64,000 bases of DNA from Clostridiales bacterium CCNA10 (GTDB lineage Bacteria; Bacillota; Clostridia; Oscillospirales; Oscillospiraceae): the NCBI GenBank assembly GCA_003573975.1, contig AP018533.1:2294001-2358000 (forward strand), written 5' to 3'. Each line of letters starts with the position of its first letter. The first letter of the stretch is position 1. Of the stretch, positions 1 through 8,461 are shown piece by piece. Both the position numbers and the translations under genes were made by a program. Below the pieces are notes generated by a model, which was not told where the DNA came from, made no database searches, and saw only the letters and a program-made list of their open reading frames with translations.

Positions 1-1
1 C

Positions 2-907
2 ATCGCCCTCGGCTTTTTTGACGGCGTCCACACCGGGCATGGGGCCCTGCTCCAGCGGGTGACCCAGCGCGCCCGGGAGCTGGACGCCATCCCCACCGCT
101 TTCACCTTCGACCGCAGTCCCACTGCGGCCATCACCGGCCAGCACGTCCCGCTCCTCAGCTCTGTGGAGGACCGGGTCTGGCTGATGCGCTCCTGCTACC
201 ACATCCAGGAGGTCATCGTCTCCAGCTTTGACGGGATGATGCGCATGGATTGGCAGGATTTTATTACGGAGTACCTGGTGCGGGAGCTGGGCGTGGTCCA
301 CGTCGTGGCGGGCCACGACTTCCACTTCGGCTATATGGGCAAGGGCAACCCCCAGCGCCTCCAGGAGATGTGCGCACAGCTGGGCGTCGGCTGTGACATC
401 ATCGGCAAGATCGAGCGGGAGGGGATCACCATCTCCTCCACCTATATCCGCACCCTGGTCGCCCAGGGGGAGATGGACCGGGCGGTGGAGTTTCTGGGCC
501 ACCCCCATGTGCTCACCAACCGGGTGACCCACGGAAAAAAGATCGGCAGCTCCTCTTTGGGCTTTCCCACCGTGAACCTCCAGGTCCCGCCCCAGGTCAT
601 CGTCCCCGCCTTCGGGGTATACGCCACCCGGGTCTGGGTGGAGGGCCGCTCCTATATCGCGGTCACCAATGTGGGGGTCCGTCCCACCGTGGAGGACAAC
701 GACGGCCGGGTCACCGTGGAGGGCTTTATTCTGGACTTTGACGGGGATCTGTACGGCAAGGAGCTACGGATGGAGTTCTATCACCGCATCCGCGGGGAAC
801 AGAAGTTTCCCTCCCTCCAGGAACTCTCTCAGGAGATCCGCCGCAACGCGGAGGAGACCCGGGCCTATTTCCTCGCCGCGTCCCAGGACGCACCCGGAGC
901 GCGCTGA
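2..907 (+). CDS. ribF: Bifunctional riboflavin kinase / FAD synthetase, 5' end cut by window edge
   Basis: This enzyme phosphorylates riboflavin to FMN and adenylylates FMN to FAD in the cytoplasm. The reading frame is open from base 2 and begins with IALGFFDGVHTGHGALL, the nucleotide-binding G-F-F-D-G-V-H-x-G-H motif of the FAD synthetase half, which normally lies about 15-25 residues from the start. Only a short N-terminal piece is therefore missing. A GTG at 59 is internal and is not the real start. The second half carries the flavokinase signature, with GFPTVNL and later GVRPTV. The stop codon overlaps the next start as TGATG, which suggests translational coupling. Identification is firm from motifs and order of domains. 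Confidence 0.93.
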   Translation: MALGFFDGVHTGHGALLQRVTQRARELDAIPTAFTFDRSPTAAITGQHVPLLSSVEDRVWLMRSCYHIQEVIVSSFDGMMRMDWQDFITEYLVRELGVVHVVAGHDFHFGYMGKGNPQRLQEMCAQLGVGCDIIGKIEREGITISSTYIRTLVAQGEMDRAVEFLGHPHVLTNRVTHGKKIGSSSLGFPTVNLQVPPQVIVPAFGVYATRVWVEGRSYIAVTNVGVRPTVEDNDGRVTVEGFILDFDGDLYGKELRMEFYHRIRGEQKFPSLQELSQEIRRNAEETRAYFLAASQDAPGAR

Positions 908-2268
908 TGGAGAGACACCGCATGGCAGAACACACCCGCTATGAGCGGCTGTACGGCCTCTTCCTGGCCTACGCCGCCCTCCTCGCCCTGTTTGGACTGA
1001 TCATGGACACTCCCGTCAATATTCTCCGCGGCCTGTCCACCATTATCCTCACGGAGGACGCCCTGATCACCGACTATGTGCTCATCGCAGGGCCCGGGGC
1101 AGCTCTGGTCAACTCCGCCCTAGTCACCGCCATCACCACTGTGATCCTGCGCCACTCCGGCGAGCCCTTCAACGGCTTTTCCCCGGTGGTGGTGGGGCTG
1201 ATGTCCGGCTTCTCCCTGTTCGGCAAGAACTTTGTCAACATCTGGCCCATCCTGCTGGGCACCTTTCTCTACGCCAAAAGCCGCCGGGAGCCCGTGGGCA
1301 AGTACGCCCCAGTGGGCCTGCTGGCCACCGCCCTGGCCCCGGTGGTCAGCTACATCGCCCTGGACAACGGCTGGGGGACCCCTCTGGCCGGCGGCCTGGT
1401 GGGCATCCTCATCGGTTTTATCATGCCTCCCCTGTCCGCCTATACCTATAAGATCCAAAACGGCATGAACCTGTATAACGTGGGCTTTGCCTGCGGCCTG
1501 GTGGCCTTCATCCTGGTGCCGCTGATGGGCTCCATGGGGGCCACCCCCACCACCCAGTACCACTGGGCAGAGGGCTATGACCTCGCCTTCGGCGTCGCGC
1601 TCGGCCTGCTGTGCGCCGCCTGCTGTATAGCCGGGCTGTTCTGTACTGGCCGTCCCCTGTGGGCCACCTGGGCGGGCTACCGCCGCCTCCTCCAGGACAG
1701 CGGCCGGGCGCCCAGCGACTTCCTTCGGATGTTCGGCGCCGGTCCTGTGCTGCTCAACACAGGGATCAACGGCCTGATCAGCATGGCTTTCATCCTGTGC
1801 AGCGGCGGGGATCTGAACGGCCCCACTGTGGGCGGCATCCTCACCATCATGGGCTTCTCGGCCTTTGGCAAGCACGCCTTCAACATCATTCCAGTCATGG
1901 CCGGCGTGTTCCTGGGCGGGCTGGTGATGCACTGGTCTCTCAGCGATTCCGCCGTCCAGCTGGCCTGCCTGTTCTGCACCACTCTGGCCCCGATCTCCGG
2001 CTATTTCGGCTGGCCCTTCGGCGTTCTGGCCGGATTTCTCCACTCCTCTGTGGTACTGTACACCGGCACCCCGGTGGCCGGCATGAACCTGTACAACAAC
2101 GGTTTCTCCGGCGGTCTGGTGGCCATCGTCCTCTACCCCATCATCATCGCCGTTGTCCGCCACCGCAAGCCTACTTTGGTGGACCAGGACTACTTCGATC
2201 CTCTGGAGCACGACGAGCCTGTGACCCCTCCGGTCCCCCACGCCATCACCGAGGAGGAGGATCTGTGA
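907..2268 (+). CDS. DUF1576-type polytopic membrane protein
   Basis: A protein of about 453 residues with many hydrophobic segments and two internal repeats, each containing a near-identical signature (MNLYNVGFACGLVA near residue 190 and MNLYNNGFSGGLVA near residue 398). This duplicated layout fits the DUF1576 family of clostridial membrane proteins, whose function is unknown to me; a transporter-like fold is an inference. The C-terminal tail is acidic and probably cytoplasmic. The start overlaps the ribF stop (TGATG) and has GGAG seven bases upstream. A second ATG at 922 with GGAGAG upstream is an equally good start. A strong terminator follows, so this gene probably closes the ribF operon. 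Confidence 0.75.
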   Translation: MERHRMAEHTRYERLYGLFLAYAALLALFGLIMDTPVNILRGLSTIILTEDALITDYVLIAGPGAALVNSALVTAITTVILRHSGEPFNGFSPVVVGLMSGFSLFGKNFVNIWPILLGTFLYAKSRREPVGKYAPVGLLATALAPVVSYIALDNGWGTPLAGGLVGILIGFIMPPLSAYTYKIQNGMNLYNVGFACGLVAFILVPLMGSMGATPTTQYHWAEGYDLAFGVALGLLCAACCIAGLFCTGRPLWATWAGYRRLLQDSGRAPSDFLRMFGAGPVLLNTGINGLISMAFILCSGGDLNGPTVGGILTIMGFSAFGKHAFNIIPVMAGVFLGGLVMHWSLSDSAVQLACLFCTTLAPISGYFGWPFGVLAGFLHSSVVLYTGTPVAGMNLYNNGFSGGLVAIVLYPIIIAVVRHRKPTLVDQDYFDPLEHDEPVTPPVPHAITEEEDL

Positions 2269-2317
2269 TCCATCCGGCACGGGCGCTCCCCAAGCGCATC
2301 GTTCCACCCACATTCAC

Positions 2318-2363
2318 ACCGGCGGAGGCCTCTCCTACTCTAGAGACGCCTCCGCCGGTTTTT
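2318..2363 (+). terminator. Rho-independent terminator after DUF1576 gene
   Basis: Twelve-base perfect stem (2318-2329 with 2348-2359) of ACCGGCGGAGGC type followed by a run of T. It lies 50 bases after the stop codon and ends the ribF transcription unit. Confidence 0.9.
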
Positions 2364-2698
2364 CGCTGTTTCAGATGAACTACCCTCTTATTTTTGTTTT
2401 CCATGCAAGTATTCTATCACTCCGCATCCTTTCTCCCTCATTTTAAAATAATCCCAATCTAAAGATCTGCCTTCTCTGGGTTTCTGTTTCTTCATAGCTT
2501 CTTTTTTGCTTTCTCTCGCCTATCCTTTTTCTTAACAGTTCCTTAGCGCAGTCCTCTCCTTCATTTATACCCATTTAATCTCTCCTCTGCTATAATCAAG
2601 TCAACAAAAATCGTTCCCCTTCCTGCCTCAGCCCGGTCTTCCGGGACACTGAGGGTAGAAGTAGGACAAAACAGAGATGGAAAGGAGCCTGATTCCCT
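2364..2698. other. AT-richer intergenic stretch, 335 bases
   Basis: No convincing open frame on either strand. A perfect TATAAT occurs at 2591-2596 but no good -35 hexamer lies 16-18 bases upstream. It may still be the promoter of the PH-like gene that starts at 2699, with a leader of about 95 bases. No RNA fold was recognised. Confidence 0.4.
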
Positions 2699-3256
2699 AT
2701 GGAGCAGCGGTTACATGAGATCCTGATGGATGGAGAGCAAGTCCGCTGGACCGGCCGTCCCAGTCCCTTCAAGCTGATGCAGTGTCCCGAGCGGAACACC
2801 TTCTTTGCCACTTGGCTGTTGTCCGGAGCCGCTGTGCTGCTGGCTCTGTTTTATCTGCTTCCCGCCCTGGACAGTACCCAGCGCGGTGGAGCTGATTGGT
2901 TCGTTATGCTGGTGGTGGTGGCCTTCCTCCCTGCCATGCTCTCCCTCCGTCCTCTAATGGATAAGTTCTGTCTGGAAAAAAATACGTTGTATGCCATCAC
3001 TGACCGGCGTGTGATCGCTCTGGTGAAGGATGACCTGATGTACATCCCCTTGGACCAGAAGCCCGCTGTCTCTGTGGAAGGCCGGGACCGCGACTGCGGC
3101 AACCTCTGCTTCGGCGAGGCTGTGGGCTGCGGGAGCGGCAACAGCCGCTCCAACGCGGTACTAGGCATCCGGGAGAGCAGCAGCCAGAATGATATGCTTG
3201 GGATGCTGTTCTACCATGTCAGCCACCCTGAGCAGCTTCTGCATTATATTGCCTGA
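2699..3256 (+). CDS. Small membrane protein with bacterial PH-like domain
   Basis: 185 residues. The N-terminus (GEQVRWTGRPSP) is the typical opening of bacterial pleckstrin-homology-like membrane proteins (YdbS/YdbT style). It is followed by two hydrophobic segments at about residues 38-60 and 68-88, and then by LYAITDRRVI and a beta-rich cytoplasmic domain. A loop rich in Gly, Cys and Ser lies around residues 130-150. The role is unknown; members are generally membrane-associated scaffolds. AAAGGAG upstream supports the ATG at 2699. It appears to be a single-gene unit, with a terminator about 110 bases downstream. Confidence 0.65.
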   Translation: MEQRLHEILMDGEQVRWTGRPSPFKLMQCPERNTFFATWLLSGAAVLLALFYLLPALDSTQRGGADWFVMLVVVAFLPAMLSLRPLMDKFCLEKNTLYAITDRRVIALVKDDLMYIPLDQKPAVSVEGRDRDCGNLCFGEAVGCGSGNSRSNAVLGIRESSSQNDMLGMLFYHVSHPEQLLHYIA

Positions 3257-3364
3257 TGCGGCGCCTTGGGAGCCCTCACTTCTTCCGGGCGCCCCCAATT
3301 TTCCGGAGCAGCCTTCTTCCAGTCCTCTCTCCTGACTGCCCTTCCTTTTTGCTCCGGATAGATC

Positions 3365-3402
3365 AACCGTCCTCTTTCCGCCAAAAGAGGGCGGTCTTTT
3401 TT
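3365..3402 (+). terminator. Probable terminator
   Basis: A stem pairing ACCGTCCTCTTT with AAAGAGGGCGGT (imperfect) is followed by six T. It is placed after the PH-like gene and before the FHA-SEDS gene. Confidence 0.6.
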
Positions 3403-3445
3403 ATGATTTCCTGCCTCTTTTCCGCTGTTTTGTGCAAAACCGCCC

Positions 3446-3474
3446 TTGTGCAGACGGAGCGCTTGTAGTATCCT
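3446..3474 (+). promoter_or_regulatory. Candidate sigma-A promoter for the FHA-SEDS/PBP operon
   Basis: -35 TTGTGC and -10 TATCCT are separated by 17 bases, about 50 bases before the start codon. Each hexamer matches the consensus only partly. Confidence 0.35.
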
Positions 3475-3522
3475 GATAGCAAACCCGCCGACCACCCCGT
3501 CTCACTCGAAAGGAGGTCCCCC

Positions 3523-5331
3523 TTGTCTGACTTGACCGCCACCCTCCAGGCCGGCCTGGACGCTCTGCGGCAGCTGCCGCAGGCATACCCGGTCCTGTTC
3601 GCCTGGTACACGCTGATCCTTCGCTTTCTTTTTCCTGTTCTGGCCATTTTGATGCTGGTGCGGATCATCCGCGGCCTGGTCAAGGCCTCTCCCAAGCCGG
3701 AAATATGGGCCTGCCTCTCCCTGCCCAACGGGGCCGCGGAGCCCCTGACCCACTGGGAGAATATCCTGGGCCGCAGCCCCGCCTCCGATGTGCTGCTCAA
3801 CTACCCCGTGGTCTCCCGGCAGCACGCCGCCCTCATCCGCTCCGCGGACGACCGGTGGACGGTGTACGATCTGGACTCCAAAAGCGGCACCGCTGTCAAC
3901 GGGACCCCGGTGGAGCCCGGCGGCTCCCCCATCTCCTTGGGGGACGTACTCAGCCTGGGCGGCGTGGAGACCGTGCTCCTCCCCGTCTCTGACCAGGAGG
4001 CGGAGCGCCGCCGCCACACCTCCCAGCACCCCGTCTCCCCCTGGGGTTCCCTGGTCCTGCTCACCCTGTTTCAACTGCTTGCTGGCCTCCAGTTCCTGCT
4101 CTCTGAGGAGGGGGTCCATGCCCTGCTGATCCCGGGGGCCTTTCTGTGCCTGACTGCGGTGATGTGGATCTACTGCCTCGTCCTGCGGAGCATGGGGCGC
4201 ACCGGCTTTGAGATGGAGACCATCGCCTTTTTCCTCTCCTCCCTGTGTCTGGCGGTCACCGCCTCCTCCGCCCCCTCCGCCGTCCCCAAGCAGCTGCTGG
4301 CCATCCTGCTGGGTATCGTCCTGTTCCTGATCACCGGAGTCTTTCTTCGGGACCTGGAGCGGGTGCGGAAGATCCGCTGGCTCATGGCGGCGGCAGCCAT
4401 CGCCCTGCTCTCCCTGTCCCTCATCGCCGGGCACATCAAATACGGTGCGGCCAACTGGATCAGTTTGTTCGGATTCTCCTTCCAGCCCTCGGAACTGGCC
4501 AAACCCTGCTACATCTTCGCCGGGGCGGCCACCCTGGAGCGCCTGTTCCGCAAGCGGAACCTGGGGCTGTTCATCCTGCTCACCGGCGCGTGCATGGGCT
4601 GCCTGGCCCTGATGAGCGACTTCGGCACCGCCGCCATCTTCTTCGTCACCTTTCTGGTTATCGCCTATCTCCGCTCCGGCGACTTTGCCACCCTCTCCCT
4701 GATCTGCGGCGGCGCGGTGTTCGGCGGGCTGATGCTGGTCACCGTCAAGCCCTATATCCTGCGGCGCTTCGCCGCCTGGGGGCACGCCTGGGAGCAGGCC
4801 TCCGACGGCGGCTTCCAGCAGACCCGCACCATGTCGGCGGCGGCCTCCGGCGGACTGATCGGAGTGGGGCCCGGTGAGGGCTGGCTCCACCGGGTGCCCG
4901 CGGCGGACACCGACCTGGTGTTCGGGATGCTGTGTGAGGAGTGGGGACTGATCATCGCGGTGCTGGCCGTGCTGTGCATCGCGGCCCTGGCCGTCTTTGC
5001 GGTGCGCAGCTGCCGGGCGGGGCGGTCCAGCTTTTACACCATCGCCGCCTGTGCCGCCACCAGTCTTCTGGTCTTTCAGACCACCCTGAACGTGCTGGGC
5101 TCGGTGGACATCCTGCCCCTCACCGGGGTCACCTTCCCCTTCGTGTCAAACGGCGGCTCGTCCATGCTGTCCGCCTGGACCCTGCTGGCCTTCCTCAAGG
5201 CGGCGGACACCCGCAGCAACGCCAGCTTCGCCATCCGTCCCCAGGACCGCCACAGCTCCAGCTGGCTGGGCAACCTGATCCCCGCCAAGGGCGGCCGAGT
5301 CCAAAAGGAGGTTTCCGGTGAAAAAGATTGA
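3523..5331 (+). CDS. FHA-domain fused SEDS peptidoglycan glycosyltransferase (FtsW/RodA/SpoVE family)
   Basis: 602 residues. One N-terminal membrane segment (about 26-50) is followed by a cytoplasmic forkhead-associated domain (about 65-145; LGRSPASD and SRQH motifs) that reads phosphothreonine. A polytopic SEDS domain fills the rest. SEDS landmarks are visible: FQPSELAK, the loop ADTDLVF with the Asp expected to be catalytic (near residue 464), and the C-terminal FPFVSNGGSS. SEDS proteins polymerise lipid II into glycan strands with a class B PBP, which is the next gene and overlaps by 14 bases. The FHA domain suggests control by a Ser/Thr kinase (inference). The start is TTG at 3523, six bases after a perfect AGGAGG. 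Confidence 0.9.
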   Translation: MSDLTATLQAGLDALRQLPQAYPVLFAWYTLILRFLFPVLAILMLVRIIRGLVKASPKPEIWACLSLPNGAAEPLTHWENILGRSPASDVLLNYPVVSRQHAALIRSADDRWTVYDLDSKSGTAVNGTPVEPGGSPISLGDVLSLGGVETVLLPVSDQEAERRRHTSQHPVSPWGSLVLLTLFQLLAGLQFLLSEEGVHALLIPGAFLCLTAVMWIYCLVLRSMGRTGFEMETIAFFLSSLCLAVTASSAPSAVPKQLLAILLGIVLFLITGVFLRDLERVRKIRWLMAAAAIALLSLSLIAGHIKYGAANWISLFGFSFQPSELAKPCYIFAGAATLERLFRKRNLGLFILLTGACMGCLALMSDFGTAAIFFVTFLVIAYLRSGDFATLSLICGGAVFGGLMLVTVKPYILRRFAAWGHAWEQASDGGFQQTRTMSAAASGGLIGVGPGEGWLHRVPAADTDLVFGMLCEEWGLIIAVLAVLCIAALAVFAVRSCRAGRSSFYTIAACAATSLLVFQTTLNVLGSVDILPLTGVTFPFVSNGGSSMLSAWTLLAFLKAADTRSNASFAIRPQDRHSSSWLGNLIPAKGGRVQKEVSGEKD

Positions 5332-6688
5332 AAAACGCACGGTGACCTGTCTGGCCCTCACCCTGTTCCTGCTGCTGGGCCTGGCCCTGTTCCTGGTCCG
5401 GTTCCTGCTGGACGGGGGGGACTGGGCCTCCTTCGCCGCCAACCGCCACCTGTACAACAGCCAGGGGCAGCTGTCCGTGGGCCGGGTGCTGGACCGGGAT
5501 GGGGACGTGCTCTCCTGGGTGGACGAGTCGGGCCAGCGGTGCTACTACTCCAACGCCACAGTCCGAAAGGCCACGCTCCACGCCGTGGGCGATCCAAATG
5601 GCGCCATCGGCACCGGCGCTCTGGTCGCCTTCGCGGACCAGCTCTCCGGCTATAACCTCCTCACCGGGGCGGACAACCCCTTTGGCCAGGGAAACGACCT
5701 CTACCTCACTCTGGACGCCCGGCTGAATTACATCGCCTATCAGGCCCTCAACGGCCGCAAGGGAACGGTAGGCGTCTATAACTACAAGACCGGTGAGATC
5801 CTCTGTATGGTCTCCGCCCCCTCCTTCGACCCCGCCGCCCCCCCCGAGATCCAGGACGGGGACCCCCGGTATGAGGGCGTCTACCTCAACCGCTTTCTCT
5901 CCAGCACCTTCACCCCAGGCTCCGTCTTTAAGACAGTCACCCTCACGGCCGCCCTGGAGCAGCTCCCTGATCTGTTCCAGCGCACCTTCACCTGTACCGG
6001 CTCCACCGTCGTGGGCGGGGAGACCATTACCTGCCCCTTCGCCCACGGAGAGATGGACATCAACGACGCCTTTGCCAGCTCCTGCAACGGCGTATTCGCC
6101 CAGCTGGCCGACGAACTGGGCGCGGAGACCATCGCCCAGTACGCAAAGCAGGCCGGTCTGCTGGACCGCTACTCCGTCAGCGGCATCTCCACCGCCGCCG
6201 GCAGCGTAGCGCTGGAGGGTGCCACCTCCGCCCAGCTGGGCTGGGCCGGCGTGGGCCAGTACCACGACCTGGTCAACCCCTGTGCCCTGATGGTCTGGAT
6301 GGGCGGTGTGGCCAACGGCGGGAAGGCCGCAGTCCCCTATCTGGTGCTGAAAACCGAGGGCGGCTTCCCCCTGCCCGCCTCCCACATCACCCGCCGCACC
6401 GGCCGGCTGATCCAGGCGGATACCGCCCAGGTGCTGGCCGACATGATGTCCCAGAATGTGGTGCTGACCTACGGCGCGGACCGCTTCCCCAATATGGATC
6501 TCTGCGCCAAATCGGGCACTGCTGAGGTGGGAGGCGGCAAGCAGCCCAGTTCCTGGTTTACCGGCTTCCTGCGGGATCAGGACTTCCCCTACGCCTTCGC
6601 CGTAGTGGTGGAGGAGGGCGGCAGCGGCGCGGGCGCGGCAGGCAATGTGGCCGCTCAGGTGCTGGATGCCCTGGTCAACGGATATTGA
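5318..6688 (+). CDS. Class B penicillin-binding protein (transpeptidase)
   Basis: 456 residues. An N-terminal membrane anchor (about 8-30) is followed by a short dimerisation region and a transpeptidase domain. All three active-site motifs are present: SVFK at 202-205 (nucleophile Ser202), SCN at 255-257 and KSGTAE from 398. It cross-links peptidoglycan outside the membrane and should pair with the SEDS protein encoded upstream. It is shorter than typical PBP2 or PBP3 proteins (550-700 residues), resembling the PbpA type. The start is GTG at 5318 inside the upstream gene, with AAGGAGG seven to eight bases before it, so the two genes are translationally coupled. Confidence 0.92.
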   Translation: MKKIEKRTVTCLALTLFLLLGLALFLVRFLLDGGDWASFAANRHLYNSQGQLSVGRVLDRDGDVLSWVDESGQRCYYSNATVRKATLHAVGDPNGAIGTGALVAFADQLSGYNLLTGADNPFGQGNDLYLTLDARLNYIAYQALNGRKGTVGVYNYKTGEILCMVSAPSFDPAAPPEIQDGDPRYEGVYLNRFLSSTFTPGSVFKTVTLTAALEQLPDLFQRTFTCTGSTVVGGETITCPFAHGEMDINDAFASSCNGVFAQLADELGAETIAQYAKQAGLLDRYSVSGISTAAGSVALEGATSAQLGWAGVGQYHDLVNPCALMVWMGGVANGGKAAVPYLVLKTEGGFPLPASHITRRTGRLIQADTAQVLADMMSQNVVLTYGADRFPNMDLCAKSGTAEVGGGKQPSSWFTGFLRDQDFPYAFAVVVEEGGSGAGAAGNVAAQVLDALVNGY

Positions 6689-6854
6689 CCCTGAACGACC
6701 GTCGGAGACGCTGTCTGCCGGCCCTGCTGAAGCAGCGGACGCCTTGCGCCGCAAGCGGTTCCCGTTCGACAAGGTTTGCAAAATCTCCCTGTACTCTAAA
6801 GACAGATAAGGTGTAATGAAGTCAACGACAAATCGGAAATTATGGAGATAGTAT

Positions 6855-7391
6855 ATGAACATTAGTGAAATTGGAGAATTATATCAAATACCAAAGGTGG
6901 GTTTTTCGGAGAACGAGATTATAAGAGCCGAACAAAACATTGGTGTAACCCTGCCAAGTAATTATCGAAATTATTTAATACAATATGGATTAGCTAAAAT
7001 CAATTATGCATATAACTATTTGGTTAAGCCAGAAAATATAAAAACAACATATCAGCTTATCCAACAAGACATTCAAAAGAACTGGGAAAACGAATTTTTA
7101 AAGGCAAAAAACATTGGAAATTTATCAAAATATAATAATAACGAATACTTTTCACTATGGCAGTTACCTGTTGAAAAATGGTCTTCTATAACCGAAAATT
7201 ATATTATTCTCTGGTCGGAAAATCAAGGCGTTTGGACGGCAGGTTATTTGCTGAAGGATTTACAGGCGAAAAATCCGAATCCTCCGGTTTACATTAGTGT
7301 AAATGACGATTTGATAACTTATGTGAAATGCGTGGACAACATAGAATTATTTCTCGAAAAAATGTTTGAAGAAGCTAAAAACGAAATGTGA
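6855..7391 (+). CDS. SMI1/KNR4 (SUKH) family protein, probable orphan immunity protein
   Basis: 178 residues with the SUKH pattern: an early FSENEIIRAEQNIGVTLPSNY block (helix and L-P-x-x-Y), an aromatic core (FSLWQLPVEKW) and a C-terminal region with VYISVNDD. SUKH proteins commonly neutralise contact-dependent or polymorphic toxins, but no toxin gene lies beside it, so an orphan immunity role is an inference. Base composition is strikingly AT-rich with A/T-ending codons, unlike every neighbour, which indicates recent transfer. GGAGAT upstream supports the ATG at 6855. It sits between the PBP operon and tRNA-Gly. Confidence 0.75.
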   Translation: MNISEIGELYQIPKVGFSENEIIRAEQNIGVTLPSNYRNYLIQYGLAKINYAYNYLVKPENIKTTYQLIQQDIQKNWENEFLKAKNIGNLSKYNNNEYFSLWQLPVEKWSSITENYIILWSENQGVWTAGYLLKDLQAKNPNPPVYISVNDDLITYVKCVDNIELFLEKMFEEAKNEM

Positions 7392-7499
7392 CACTCTATA
7401 AGCTGAATAACAATTCCAGTTTGTTGGATTGACAAAAACTAAAAACTGAATACTTACCGCGTTCCTTTTTCAAAACAGGGTGAAAGACAGAAATCATGC

Positions 7500-7605
7500 T
7501 TTCGGCAAACGCGCCGGGAACCTGCTCGGCAGGACGGCGCAGGGCGAATTTACTCCGCCCGAGCATTGGAATTCCAAAGGGTGCAGGCCGCAAAGCGGCC
7601 GGAAC
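7500..7605. repeat. Cluster of short palindromes (REP-like)
   Basis: A gene-free segment holding several small inverted repeats in a row: CCTGCTCGGCAGG, GGGCGAATTTACTCCGCCC, GGAATTCC and GGCCGCAAAGCGGCC (7586-7600). Similar GGGCGAA...CGCCC palindromes recur near the displaced argG end, so this may be a dispersed repeat family of the genome. Confidence 0.5.
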
Positions 7606-7607
7606 CC

Positions 7608-7645
7608 AAAAAGGAAGACATGACCATAGGTCATGTCTTCCTTTT
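7608..7645 (-). terminator. Terminator of tRNA-Gly
   Basis: Perfect 18-base stem with a three-base loop (7608-7625 with 7629-7646). Read on the minus strand it directly follows the CCA of the tRNA and ends in TTTTT. Confidence 0.9.
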
Positions 7646-7721
7646 TGGAGCGAGTGACGAGGCTCGAACTCGCTACCTCCACCTTGGCAAGGTGGCGCTC
7701 TACCAGATGAGCTACACTCGC
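7646..7721 (-). tRNA. tRNA-Gly (anticodon GCC)
   Basis: On the minus strand the acceptor stem GCGAGTG (7715-7721) pairs with CACTCGC (7650-7656). It is followed by the discriminator T and an encoded CCA. The D-arm (AGCTCATCTGGTAGAGC), the anticodon loop with GCC at 7686-7688 and the T-arm with GTTCGAGCC are all present. Total length is 76 bases. It has its own terminator and lies next to an AT-rich acquired gene on its 3' side. Confidence 0.96.
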
Positions 7722-7759
7722 AACAGCAGGGTTTATAATAGCAGATTTTCCCCCCGCTG

Positions 7760-8461
7760 TCAACCGTTATTTTTAATTTCTTCGACTTTTTTCTCTCCGG
7801 CGCACAGCTGCCCCAGTTCAGCCAAAAATTCCGGGACATCCAGCCGGGGCAGGTACCAGTGACAGCACTGCCGCAGTTCATCCCTATCCTTCTCCGCGGA
7901 GGGGTCCCACACCCCAGCCACCAGAAAGCCAGCCTCCCGGGCAGTCCGGGCGGCGTGGAGGGCGTCCTCAAATACCAAGGTATGCTCCGGGGCCGTCCCC
8001 AAACTGCGGGCGGCGGCAAAGTAGAGCTCCGGTCCGGTCTTGGAGCCGTACTGAAGCGCGCTGAAAGCGAACAGGAAGTGGTCCCACAGCCCCAGCCGGA
8101 CCATGGCGTCTCGGGCCTGAAAGGCCTCGCTGGCCGTGGCGATCCCACAGGGCACCCCCAGCCGCTTCAGCCGGTTCAACAGGGCGGCCGCGCCGGGCTT
8201 GGCGGGAACCTGTTCCCGGTAGGCCCTGGTGACCAGCTCGTTCACCCCATCCATGATCTGCTGGGGCGTGCAGGGCAGGCGGAAGGTTTTTGTCATATAC
8301 TCTGACGCCTCCAGGCGGCCCATCTCCTTCAGCTGCTCCGCCAGATCCTCCGGCGGCGCCCCGCCAAAGCGGCGGACCAGGGCCTTCGGGGCCTCATTCC
8401 AGATGTGCATGGAGTCGGTCAGGGTCCCGTCCAGGTCAAAGACCACGCCGTCGATCCTCAT
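7760..8461 (-). CDS. HAD-family phosphatase (beta-phosphoglucomutase-like), co-operonic with thiE
   Basis: 233 residues with all HAD motifs: DLDGT near residues 9-13 (nucleophile and acid Asp), a Ser/Thr motif in GIATAS, Lys in KTGPELY and the acidic pair VFEDA. A helical cap lies between motifs I and II, as in the beta-phosphoglucomutase / sugar-phosphatase subfamily. The substrate cannot be read from sequence. Its start overlaps the thiE stop (ATGA), and the pair sits behind a TPP riboswitch. A phosphatase step around thiamine or its precursors is therefore a reasonable inference, but a housekeeping role is possible. Confidence 0.85.
   Translation of the reverse strand: MRIDGVVFDLDGTLTDSMHIWNEAPKALVRRFGGAPPEDLAEQLKEMGRLEASEYMTKTFRLPCTPQQIMDGVNELVTRAYREQVPAKPGAAALLNRLKRLGVPCGIATASEAFQARDAMVRLGLWDHFLFAFSALQYGSKTGPELYFAAARSLGTAPEHTLVFEDALHAARTAREAGFLVAGVWDPSAEKDRDELRQCCHWYLPRLDVPEFLAELGQLCAGEKKVEEIKNNG

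Noticed and set aside
7494..7763. 89-codon minus-strand frame over tRNA-Gly
   Set aside because: Its VAHLVERHLAKVEVASSSLV segment is the well-known false translation of a tRNA gene.
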